Positions 8,120-15,051 of a stretch of 19,333 nucleotides of DNA are shown in pieces; the first letter of the stretch is position 1; each line of letters opens with the position of its first letter. A program made the translations under genes and the position numbers. Source of the stretch: Casp-Chloro-G3 sp002816715 (GTDB lineage Bacteria > Chloroflexota > Dehalococcoidia > Lucifugimonadales > UBA3495); the NCBI GenBank assembly GCA_027623815.1, contig JAQBUV010000047.1:1-19333 (forward strand), written 5' to 3'. The notes under the pieces were generated by a model that saw nothing but the letters and a program-made list of their open reading frames with translations, searched no databases and had not been told where the DNA came from.

Positions 8120-8980
8120 TCAATCACGGCGGTGTGATTTGTTGCGAAACCTGATAGCTAATGGAACCACTGCTATCAATAGTACCAGGGTTAGAAAATA
8201 GACTCCAAGTAGCTCTGGGCGGTCCAGCCAGGACGGCAGTATTGGTCGCCGCCCGCCCTCATAGAACAGCGCCAATGGATAACTCAAAACTACAAATGCA
8301 TTGTGATATAAACCGCTACGGTTTAGTTTTGGGTAAAAATCTGGTGCGTCTCGATACAACACTGGGAATATGGGGACATAATTCCCAAAGATACGGTCAA
8401 GACGCGGGTCATCTGCTGGTCTTTTGGTGGGGCTGTCCAACAGTGCCAAATTCTGTCTCAAATCCTGATAGGTTGCCATCTCACCATTAGGCAGTTGATA
8501 AATCTGGTTGAAGAACGGATCGATAATTCTCCACTTGCCTTCGTAGTAAACCTCGGCCAGGGTATGCGACCGTCCGCCGGACTGAATGTGAAACTTATGG
8601 GCCGGATACCCCGCCTCATGGGCAAAGCTAATGAATACCCTTACGTAATTACCGCACCAACCACCTTCAGACAGGGTGGTGCCAATGGGTTGCAGGAATG
8701 ACTGTACATTGCTGATGCCGCTATCCAGTACGCAAACTTCATGAGCAAGGTCGCCCAGATCAGCCGGAGTAAACGGTCTTTCCATTGATTCTTGCAGTAC
8801 AAGCTCCCCAAAGGCTTCGGCAACCAGGTTGTTCTGGGTGACGTAGACCCAGAGGAGGGCTCCAATACCCAGCAGGCACAGAAAAGCCACCAGTAGCTGA
8901 AGACCAACCAGCGCCTTCCCGCTTATGGTTTCTATACTTAGAACGCGTTGCATCTGCCTTGATGAAGTCCCAAATTTCAT
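8120..8980 (-). CDS. Membrane-anchored transglutaminase-like protein
   Basis: A 286-residue protein with hydrophobic segments at about 26-47 and 256-277 flanking a transglutaminase-like (papain-fold) domain. The expected Cys-His-Asp triad is visible: Cys109 in GWCGNYVRVFISFAHEAGYPAHKF, His139 in SHTLAEVYYEGKW and Asp154 in RIIDPFF. The basic tail RFRNKSHRRD and the two segments predict both termini inside and the catalytic domain on the outer face. Prokaryotic members act as proteases, amidases or cross-linkers; the substrate here is unknown. The ATG start has a GAGG site at good spacing. As the first gene after the likely promoter, it may modify or process cell-surface material during polysaccharide assembly, an inference from position. 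Confidence 0.8.
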   Translation of the reverse strand: MKFGTSSRQMQRVLSIETISGKALVGLQLLVAFLCLLGIGALLWVYVTQNNLVAEAFGELVLQESMERPFTPADLGDLAHEVCVLDSGISNVQSFLQPIGTTLSEGGWCGNYVRVFISFAHEAGYPAHKFHIQSGGRSHTLAEVYYEGKWRIIDPFFNQIYQLPNGEMATYQDLRQNLALLDSPTKRPADDPRLDRIFGNYVPIFPVLYRDAPDFYPKLNRSGLYHNAFVVLSYPLALFYEGGRRPILPSWLDRPELLGVYFLTLVLLIAVVPLAIRFRNKSHRRD

Positions 8981-9063
8981 GGCGACCTCACAATATTGGT
9001 GCTAGGAGAGACCAACCGCTGTCCACCTCAATTAATGGGGTGAATGTCGTTCTAATTTATCCC

Positions 9064-9097
9064 ATTATAGTGAATTTAACAGGGATTAATAGTGAAT
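9064..9097 (-). promoter_or_regulatory. Putative promoter with 22-bp-phased direct repeats ahead of the polysaccharide genes
   Basis: On the minus strand there is a perfect TATAAT at 9069-9064, about 85 bases upstream of the transglutaminase start. The 9-mer ATTCACTAT occurs at 9097-9089 and again at 9075-9067, exactly 22 bp apart; the second copy overlaps the -10 hexamer and the first sits at the -35 position. A third partial copy (ATTCAC) lies at 9045-9040. No good TTGACA box is present, which fits a promoter controlled by a dimeric regulator such as the OmpR-type protein encoded next door, but that link is inference. Confidence 0.42.
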
Positions 9098-9180
9098 ATT
9101 AGTTAGAAGGTGAGCCATTGCGGATTTACACCATTGCGTCTAGCCAACGTTATGGTCACGAATGGAGCCGGGGCTTCAAT

Positions 9181-9219
9181 GGCTCCTGCCGGGGGCTCCT
9201 GCCGGGGGCTCCTGCCGGG
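9181..9219. repeat. Three perfect tandem copies of a 13-bp GC-rich unit
   Basis: The unit GGCTCCTGCCGGG occurs at 9181-9193, 9194-9206 and 9207-9219 without mismatch. The last copy runs into CCTGCCGGGCAGG (9211-9223), a perfect inverted repeat with a one-base centre. An upstream GGAGCC (9164-9169) can pair with GGCTCC of any copy, so alternative hairpins are possible. It lies in non-coding DNA. Confidence 0.9.
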
Positions 9220-9625
9220 CAGGAACGTAGCGCCAGTGTGGTGGCAGGACTTGATGGGAGGTCTAATCTATATGATAGAAGCGCGACTGGGCAAATACCA
9301 CGATAGACCAACAGGCGTTAGGGTTCGGCCAGTATCAACCCCCGGTGTTTCTAGGCTACGCCGGGGCTATTGCTGGCGGTGATGGGATCTATACAACAGA
9401 TCTATCATAAGAGCATAAGAGGATGAAGTGTGGCGGTCTATACATGTGCCGGTTTATACAATTGATTTGTATTTGATAAGGATTGCGGTGTGCCGGAAAA
9501 TCATTTCTTACTTCCTGATTCGAAAGGTTCCAGCAATTTGGCAGCTATTTTGCTCAAGAGTTTTGAGTCACACCATCAAGGTGTTTTGCACGGTGCTATA
9601 TAGCGGACTGGCTTTCGCTTAGGGC

Positions 9626-9706
9626 TCATGACGAAATAACTGATGCAATCGTTAGCTGTAACCCTATTTGGGAAGTCTCACACGTGAACCATTTATTTCG
9701 TCATGA
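9626..9706. repeat. 14-bp perfect inverted repeat overlapping the 3' end of the regulator gene
   Basis: TCATGACGAAATAA at 9626-9639 is the exact reverse complement of 9693-9706, with 53 bases between. The right arm lies inside the last codons of the OmpR-type gene. It could form a long-stemmed hairpin in the mRNA 3' end, or mark the ends of a small insertion. There is no T-run, so it is not a standard terminator. Confidence 0.7.
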
Positions 9707-10446
9707 TGCCTTAGGTTCAGGGAAGCATCGTTGTTTCCATTTTCGTTACCAGCATTTTCGGGACCAATGAAACGGTAGCCCACACCGTGGATGCTAGCGA
9801 TCCAAATCGGCTGTCTAGCATTATCCCCAAGCTTGCTTCGAAGCCGCTGAATATATTTTTTAACCATGCCATAGTTATGGAGGTCTTCCCCCCAAAGCGA
9901 CCGCTCCAAGGTGTTGCGTCCGACTACGGTCCTTCGGTTTATCATTAGTAAATGCAAAAGACGAAATTCCGTTGACGTAAGGGTAAGCCGACGCTCATGT
10001 AAGAATACTTCATATGTTGATGAGTTAATGGATAATGGCCCGCAAGTCAACTGGCCTGCGCTATTCTGCTGGATTGGCCTCATACTGGCTCTGCGGAGGA
10101 GGGCCCAGATACGAACCATAAGCTCAGTCAAGTCGCAGGGCAACCGCACATAATCATCGGCTCCCATCTCCAACGAGGTCACCACTTCCATTTCATCGGC
10201 CCGATAACCCATGACCAATAATGGAACGTTGGTGAAGGCCCTTAACTCCTTAATAACCTGAGTCAAGGCCATATCGGCAAAATCCGGGTGGATTAATACA
10301 ATATCCGGCGATTCCTTCTCGATCAATTCAAGACCATCACCACCAGTGGTAGCGACGAGAGCGGCGGCGTCTGGCCACCGCAGCCGAAATGACATGGTGG
10401 CTAATTCTGTAGCGCGAGGGTCGGCCCCAATGAACACGGCTTTCAT
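9664..10446 (-). CDS. OmpR-family winged-helix regulator with degenerate receiver domain
   Basis: A 260-residue protein with an N-terminal receiver-like domain (about 1-118) and a C-terminal trans_reg_C winged helix (about 132-228; LTLTSTEFRLLHLL, RNTLERSLWG, VKKYIQRLRSKLG, VGYRF). The winged helix looks intact and should bind DNA. In the receiver, the phosphoacceptor position is His53 (IVLIHPDF where LLD is usual), one of the paired N-terminal acids is Ala8, the conserved Thr is Gly80 and the conserved Lys is Leu102 in DDYVRLP. Phosphotransfer as in normal response regulators is therefore unlikely. ATG start with AGGAG 7 bases upstream. No histidine kinase gene is next to it. The last 30 residues are polar, low in structure and overlap an inverted repeat. 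Confidence 0.88.
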   Translation of the reverse strand: MKAVFIGADPRATELATMSFRLRWPDAAALVATTGGDGLELIEKESPDIVLIHPDFADMALTQVIKELRAFTNVPLLVMGYRADEMEVVTSLEMGADDYVRLPCDLTELMVRIWALLRRASMRPIQQNSAGQLTCGPLSINSSTYEVFLHERRLTLTSTEFRLLHLLMINRRTVVGRNTLERSLWGEDLHNYGMVKKYIQRLRSKLGDNARQPIWIASIHGVGYRFIGPENAGNENGNNDASLNLRHHDEINGSRVRLPK

Positions 10447-10808
10447 GCCAGGGCTCCTGATAAGCTGGCTTACTTAATGACTGAAAAAACTCTCGACCTA
10501 GGTGTTCTTCCGATTAACGACAGGTATTGGCACATTAGATAACTAGGTATGTTCTCATTAAAATGAAGGAGGTCACGTAGAAAGATATTAAATTCACATA
10601 TGACCCACGTTAAGATCGTCCTTTGTCAGAGTCAAGCATCATTGTTCCTAAAAGTCACACCGAAAATTCTCTTAACACTAACGAAATACATCCACCGGAA
10701 ACAACCCACCGATTGTGCCTTACTTGACAGCAACCCGCCGCCAATACTACCGGTTGCAAATCCTTGAACAACCCACAGTCATCTAACCCTTGGAATCGGA
10801 GCCAATGA
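10447..10808. other. Divergent intergenic region between two regulator genes
   Basis: A 362-bp spacer that must hold both promoters. CTAGGT occurs at 10498-10503 (inside the palindrome ACCTAGGT) and at 10543-10548. On the plus strand TTGACA is at 10724-10729, but the only -10-like sequence (TACTAC) is 15 bases further and weak. A minus-strand ORF at 10655-10963 overlaps the winged-helix gene and shows no family signature, so I leave it out. Nothing else was recognised. Confidence 0.4.
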
Positions 10809-11075
10809 ATGTCGGTCGGTAACAGGCGTAACGAACTTGATATCATAAGAGACATCCTGAGAATGAACTCGGGACGTACCACGTCGTTGCGCCATAGTGT
10901 GAACTTGAGCCACAGCCAAATGCGAAAGTATCTGGATTTCTTGGAAAAGTCCGACCTGATCACGTTGGAAAGGCAAGGTCCCAGGATTTCGACCTTTCAA
11001 GTCACCGAAAAGGGCTCAAGGTCACTAGATCAAATTAACCAATTGTTTGAATTGCTCGGTCTGGACTCCTTCTAG
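10809..11075 (+). CDS. Small winged-helix DNA-binding protein (HTH_45-like)
   Basis: An 88-residue protein that is almost entirely one winged helix-turn-helix domain: an initial helix RRNELDIIRDILRM (6-19), a helix-turn-helix through TSLRHSVNLSHSQMRKYLDF, LEKSDLIT and a wing ending in FQVTEKG. The pattern resembles the archaeal-type HTH_45 (PF14947) proteins, which also occur in some Chloroflexota. ATG start chosen because GGAG (10798-10801) lies 7 bases upstream. A C-terminal helix (SLDQINQLFELLGL) could dimerise. It stands alone on the plus strand, divergent from the OmpR-type gene and convergent with the broken receiver gene. Its targets are unknown. Confidence 0.75.
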   Translation: MSVGNRRNELDIIRDILRMNSGRTTSLRHSVNLSHSQMRKYLDFLEKSDLITLERQGPRISTFQVTEKGSRSLDQINQLFELLGLDSF

Positions 11076-11210
11076 GGAATCGAAGCCCACGGGCTGCCAA
11101 GCTTGTTGTTTATATGTCAGATTCACCGAGCTATATGAAACAGGTGCCACAATAATATTACTTGGGCAAATCCGCAATTAAGTTTTTCATTAAATTCTGG
11201 TTACCTGAAC

Positions 11211-11804
11211 CTATGCAGCCTGCTCGTCGGACAGAACCCGGCTAATGGTATCCACTAGGTCATCAGCGGTAACCGGTTTCAATATGTAACCGGCAGCTCC
11301 TTCTTTGAAAGCCCGCGTCAGGTCTTCTAGCCGGTCGCGCCAGGTTAGCAGTACCACCGGGATTGACCTGGTGTCATCATTTACCTTCAGATTCCTCAAG
11401 AGTTCTAGTGCCGTGTCAAGCATGGATTGACCGTCATCATGATGGACTGGCGAGGCCCCTTCTCCCTTGATGGGAGAAGGCTGGGATGAGGGTGATACCC
11501 CTCTCCTCAGTCCTCTCCCATCAAGGGGAGAGGATGCCACCAGTCAATCTACCATTGACACGGCACTAGTGCCGTCCAACTCCGGCATCATTACGTCCAG
11601 CAGTATTAGATCCGGGTTTTCGGCGGCCGCCTTCTCATATCCGGTTATTCCATTGCCAGCCCCCATGACTTCGTAGCCTCTTTTGTTCAGTATCCTTCCA
11701 ATCATCATCCTGGTGGTCAGATCATCTTCTATTATCAGCACTCGGCCTTTTACTGCTGTTGGAGGCATACTCATTTGGTATCGTCCGTTCCTTGTATGGC
11801 GCAT
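11211..11804 (-). pseudogene. Single-domain response regulator gene split by a MITE-like insertion
   Basis: Two halves of one receiver domain lie in order on the minus strand. The 5' half (11804-11544) has VLIIEDD, the phosphoacceptor Asp in LILLDVMMPELDG and then a stop brought in by the insert. The 3' half (to 11211) has TALELLRNLK, PVVLLTWRDR with the conserved Thr, and GYILKPV with the conserved Lys. All catalytic residues are thus kept, so the disruption looks recent. Removing the insert and one CTAG copy (161 bp) leaves the halves one base out of frame, so a further small indel near the junction is likely. ATG at 11804, or at 11774 (MSMPP), may be the start; the latter has AAGGA 14 bases upstream. 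Confidence 0.82.
11409..11565. mobile_element. 157-bp MITE-like palindromic element with CTAG target duplication
   Basis: Perfect 11-bp terminal inverted repeats TGCCGTGTCAA (11409-11419) and TTGACACGGCA (11555-11565) are flanked by CTAG on both sides (11405-11408, 11566-11569). Inside, the two arms are imperfect inverted copies, each with its own hairpin: CCTTCTCCC/GGGAGAAGG around TTGAT on the left, CCTCTCCC/GGGAGAGG around ATCAAG on the right. No coding capacity. A YTAR-type 4-bp duplication is typical of IS5-group elements, so an IS5-like transposase elsewhere may mobilise it (inference). Confidence 0.8.
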
Positions 11805-12325
11805 GGCGACTTCGTTCCTGGGCGGTCGCAGCTTATAGGTCTAGAGTCACCGGTGCACCCGAATTCAATTGTGTCTCACCGGTTGGTAGTAGGTATAGTG
11901 GTATAGGCACCCTAAAGTCACCGAGTATAACCGGACAAAAACTGGGAGAATTGCGTAAGTGTTTGGCTATTGCACCGGTCACCTGGCGGATGCCGCCGAC
12001 CTGAGCCAGCAAAGAAGACCAAGGTTCCCAATCGCTGCTTCAATATATATTAGGCATCATATATTAGGCATCCGGAATGCCCGGACTTTCCGCCGGAATC
12101 TGACTAGCAAACAAACCGGTAACAAGCGACCGGGAATATTGACAGGAAAGACTGTCCTGCTGTATCGTACTCTTACCTTATAATGGTTACTAAGAAGCAC
12201 TTGCTACGACAACGTGGACGCCAACTTGACGGCCCGTTTTAAAATACGCAATGCTTTGATAGCGACAGCAACCGTGTCATCGGTTAAAATATCTAACAGA
12301 TTAAATTACAGTGGAGGAGGATTTC
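11805..12325. other. Gene-free region upstream of the DUF1800 gene
   Basis: No credible coding region; short plus-strand ORFs here have no family signature. It holds a 14-bp tandem repeat at 12045-12072 and several CACCGG motifs, including the palindrome CACCGGTG at 11848-11855. A TAAAAT at 12285-12290 could be the -10 box of the DUF1800 operon, about 20 bases before its ribosome site; no good -35 is correctly spaced (TTGACG at 12226 and TTGATA at 12256 are too far). Confidence 0.4.
12045..12072. repeat. Perfect tandem duplication of a 14-bp unit
   Basis: ATATATTAGGCATC occurs at 12045-12058 and again directly at 12059-12072. It lies in non-coding DNA about 250 bases before the DUF1800 gene. 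It may be simple slippage or a two-site operator; the sequence alone does not decide. Confidence 0.85.
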
Positions 12326-13744
12326 ATGGCTAACCAAGACATTGCTTTGATGTCGCACCTGTGGCGTCGCGCCGGTTTCGGTGCTAGCCGGGAGGAAATT
12401 GAAGCTAGTGCGGCTCGCGGGTATGAGGCAACCGTTGAGGAGTTGCTGAACCCAGAGTCCCGCCCCGGTATTGAAGAAGACCTGCTGATGCGTTATCAGC
12501 CTGCCTACAATGAATCCGCTGCCATTGAGACCAACGTCCAGCAGTGGGTCTATTATATGATTAACAACCCCCGCCAGCTTCAGGAGAAAGTGGCCCTTTT
12601 CTGGCACATGATCTTCTGCGCCGGACACAGCAAGATCGATAGCGGCCAGGAAATGGGCTTGATGATCAAAATGTTCCGCGAGCATGGTATGGGCAACTTC
12701 AAGGACATGCTGACCTTGCTGTCCACCAACCCGGGCATGATCTACTACCTGGACAACTCGGAGAGCCACAAGACCGCGGTCAACGAGAACTATGGCCGTG
12801 AATTGCTGGAGCTGTTCTCCATGGGCGTCGGGAAAGACGAAGATTTCAACTACTCGGAAGACGATGTGAAAGCCTGCGCTCGCGCCTTTACCGGCTGGAA
12901 CATCGCCCCGGCCTTCCCGCCCTTCCCTTACGGGCGCAGTGCTTGGGAGTTCCGCTACGACCCGGCCGACCACGACAATTCCGAAAAGACCTTCTTGGGC
13001 CAGACCGGCAATTTGAATGGTGAAGACATCATTGAAGCGGTTTGCAAGCAGCCCGCTACGGCCCGGTTCATCTCCCGCCATCTGTACAACTACTTCGTTG
13101 GTGATGAGGTCGGGGTACCATCTTGGCGGCAGACCCCGCCCAAAGACCTGGAACTGATCGGGCAGTTGGAGCAGGCATATTTCGATTCTGGTTACGAGAT
13201 CAAAGCCATGCTTCAAGTATTGCTCAACTCCGACTCTTTCAAAAACGCACGCTACACCAAGGTCAAGAACCCTGCTGAGATGGTAGTCGGCACCCTGCGT
13301 TTGGTCGGCGACCACCGGGAAATCAAGCCCGGACTGTTCGATATATCTCAGGAGCCCAAGTACATGGGCATGGACCTGATGAACCCGCCCACGGTTGAAG
13401 GCTGGCACACCGGCCATGAATGGATTGACAGCGGGACGCTGGTGGAGCGGATCAACTTCGCTTCCGATTACCTGGGTAAGACCGACCTGCCCGGCGTCAA
13501 GGGCATGATCGACCGTCTAATGGCTCAGGGCGACTCCCTCTCCCCCGAGCAGTTCGTTGAGGGCTGTCTGGACATGGTAGGACAGTTGCAAGTCACCAAC
13601 GAGACCCGCAATGAGTTAGTGTCCCACGCCCAGCGGAGCGGCGATCTGCGGCACAGTTCCGAGTCGGAACGGGCGCAGTTTATCGAACGGTCTGGCGAAA
13701 TGTTCCAGATGATCGCCGCGACCTCCGAGTATCAGTTCGGTTAA
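12326..13744 (+). CDS. DUF1800 domain protein, apparently cytoplasmic
   Basis: A 472-residue member of the DUF1800 family (PF08811), function not established. Family marks seen: HLWRRAGFG at 11-19, ALFWHMIFCAG at 90-100, NENYGRELLELFSMG at 153-167, ARAFTGWN at 185-192, DHDNSEKTFLG at 215-225 and MNPPTVEGWHTG at 352-363. I start at ATG 12326, 5 bases after GGAGGAGG; the in-frame GTG at 12311 is part of that ribosome site. Unlike many relatives it has no signal peptide. It is followed after 56 bp by the DUF1501 gene, a pairing widespread in Planctomycetota and Chloroflexota and in other phyla, so the two products probably act together. Confidence 0.92.
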   Translation: MANQDIALMSHLWRRAGFGASREEIEASAARGYEATVEELLNPESRPGIEEDLLMRYQPAYNESAAIETNVQQWVYYMINNPRQLQEKVALFWHMIFCAGHSKIDSGQEMGLMIKMFREHGMGNFKDMLTLLSTNPGMIYYLDNSESHKTAVNENYGRELLELFSMGVGKDEDFNYSEDDVKACARAFTGWNIAPAFPPFPYGRSAWEFRYDPADHDNSEKTFLGQTGNLNGEDIIEAVCKQPATARFISRHLYNYFVGDEVGVPSWRQTPPKDLELIGQLEQAYFDSGYEIKAMLQVLLNSDSFKNARYTKVKNPAEMVVGTLRLVGDHREIKPGLFDISQEPKYMGMDLMNPPTVEGWHTGHEWIDSGTLVERINFASDYLGKTDLPGVKGMIDRLMAQGDSLSPEQFVEGCLDMVGQLQVTNETRNELVSHAQRSGDLRHSSESERAQFIERSGEMFQMIAATSEYQFG

Positions 13745-13800
13745 TCAAGCTACGCCAATATAAAGTACGTTAATAAAGGGAATTTTGACGGAGGAATCTA

Positions 13801-14934
13801 ATGGTCTCAACTAAGAAGGATAATGTTCTGGCAGTGCTGTCCCTTTCGGGCGGTAATGATGGCCTGAATACTGTTATCCCTTACACCAATGGTCTGTATC
13901 GGGACTTCCGTCCCAAGCTGGGCATCGCTGAGGAGCAAGTCATCAAGCTCAATGGCGAGATCGGTCTCCACCCTACGATGGGCCCCCTGAAGAAGTACTG
14001 GGACGAAGGCAAAATGGCCATCTTCCTGGGCGTTGGTTATCCCAATTCCAGCTACTCCCACTTCCGGTCGATGGACATCTGGCATACCTGTGAGCCGGAC
14101 AAGATTGGCACCGAGGGCTGGTTGGGACAGGCAATCAAAGAGCTAGATCCCAATGCTGAAAACGTATTGACCGGCGTCAACTTTGGCCGGGGACTGCCCC
14201 GCGCGTTGGCCAAGGATGGCGTTCCCGTCGCTTCCGTTGGTAATCTGGAAACCTACGGCCTGCTCACTGGCATTGACAGCGCGGAACAGCGCACCGAGGC
14301 GCTGGACGTGTTCGGTCGAATGTACGGCCCGACCATCGGCTCCGCTTACGCGCTGGACTACATCCGCCGCACCGGAATCGAGGCGCTCAAGGGCGCTGAC
14401 ATTCTGGCCACCGCGCCGGGTATGTACTCCTCCAGCGTGGAGTACTCCGCCTCTGCGGTTGGTCAGTACATGAAGTACATCGCCCAGACCCACCTGGCTG
14501 GCTTTGGCACCAGGGTGCTGTACACCACTTCACCCTACAACGGCTTTGACACCCATGCCAATCAGGCCCAAGCCCACTCCGGGCTGTGGACCGACGTGTC
14601 CCGCAACGTGGATACCTTCATGGACGATCTGCGGGAGCATAACGCCAGCGATAACGTCACGCTGCTCATGTTCTCTGAGTTCGGCCGCCGCATCAGCGAT
14701 AACGGCTCCGGTACCGACCACGGCGCGGGCAGCGTTGCCTTCGCTATTGGCGAGCAGGTCAAGGGCGGCATCTACGGCGAGTACCCGTCCCTGGAGCTCA
14801 GCAAGCAGGAAGATGGCGGCAACGTGGCCCACAACATGGATTTCCGGTCAATTTACACCACCCTCTTGGAGGACTGGCTCGGCGTTGACCCGGTGCCCAT
14901 TGCCGGAAAATTCGAGAAAATAGCCTTCATTTAA
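13801..14934 (+). CDS. DUF1501 domain protein without Tat signal
   Basis: A 377-residue DUF1501 protein (PF07394), a family distantly related to the alkaline-phosphatase/sulfatase fold. Conserved blocks: SLSGGNDGLNTVIPY (14-28), YSHFRSMDIWHT (85-96), GFDTHANQ (248-255), MFSEFGRRISDNGS (290-303), GTDHGAG (304-310) and DFRSIY (347-352). The Asp and His of these blocks would form the metal site. The protein starts right at the first core strand and lacks the Tat signal that most relatives have. GGAGG lies 5-6 bases before the ATG. It is the second gene of the DUF1800 operon. Substrate unknown. Confidence 0.92.
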   Translation: MVSTKKDNVLAVLSLSGGNDGLNTVIPYTNGLYRDFRPKLGIAEEQVIKLNGEIGLHPTMGPLKKYWDEGKMAIFLGVGYPNSSYSHFRSMDIWHTCEPDKIGTEGWLGQAIKELDPNAENVLTGVNFGRGLPRALAKDGVPVASVGNLETYGLLTGIDSAEQRTEALDVFGRMYGPTIGSAYALDYIRRTGIEALKGADILATAPGMYSSSVEYSASAVGQYMKYIAQTHLAGFGTRVLYTTSPYNGFDTHANQAQAHSGLWTDVSRNVDTFMDDLREHNASDNVTLLMFSEFGRRISDNGSGTDHGAGSVAFAIGEQVKGGIYGEYPSLELSKQEDGGNVAHNMDFRSIYTTLLEDWLGVDPVPIAGKFEKIAFI

Positions 14935-15051
14935 GTAAGCGATCCAATAAATCGCTGGTTTACGACTAACGATCAGGTACGGGCTGCACTGGTAAGGATC
15001 ACTTAGGCAGGCAGCCCGCCCAACCAATCATTCAAATCTGAGGTAAAAGCC
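14935..15051. other. Short intergenic stretch with two inverted repeats
   Basis: AGCGAT/ATCGCT (14938-14943, 14951-14956) makes a small hairpin just after the DUF1501 stop but lacks a T-run. CGGGCTGC/GCAGCCCG (14980-14987, 15011-15018) is an 8-bp GC-rich stem with a 23-base loop, 33 bases before the NHL start. It may limit read-through or stabilise the transcript. The NHL gene could still be in the same operon. Confidence 0.45.

Larger units (their letters stand above)
8981..9663. other. Gene-free regulatory and repeat region
   Basis: No credible coding region. Small plus-strand ORFs at 9110-9382, 9118-9306 and 9428-9622 overlap one another, lack ribosome sites and read through the tandem repeat. 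The stretch holds the likely promoter of the transglutaminase-led genes (9064-9097), a 13-bp triple repeat (9181-9219), a GC-rich hairpin CCCCGG/CCGGGG (9340-9345, 9361-9366) without a T-run, and the left arm of a 14-bp inverted repeat (9626-9639). Confidence 0.6.

Noticed and set aside
9181..9219. CRISPR-like array
   Set aside because: The three repeats are directly adjacent, 13 bp long and have no spacers.
9110..9382. 90-codon plus-strand frame in the intergenic region
   Set aside because: Reads through the 13-bp tandem repeat, has no ribosome site and no recognisable protein pattern.
9428..9622. 64-codon plus-strand hydrophobic frame
   Set aside because: No ribosome site; hydrophobicity comes from AT-rich DNA. 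A small membrane peptide cannot be excluded but is unsupported.
12293..13417. 374-codon minus-strand ORF opposite the DUF1800 gene
   Set aside because: It is antisense to a clearly conserved gene, has no family motif or ribosome site and is explained by codon bias of the plus-strand gene.
14938..14956. Terminator after the DUF1501 gene
   Set aside because: Only a 6-bp AT-containing stem with no T-run; kept as an inverted repeat, not as a terminator.
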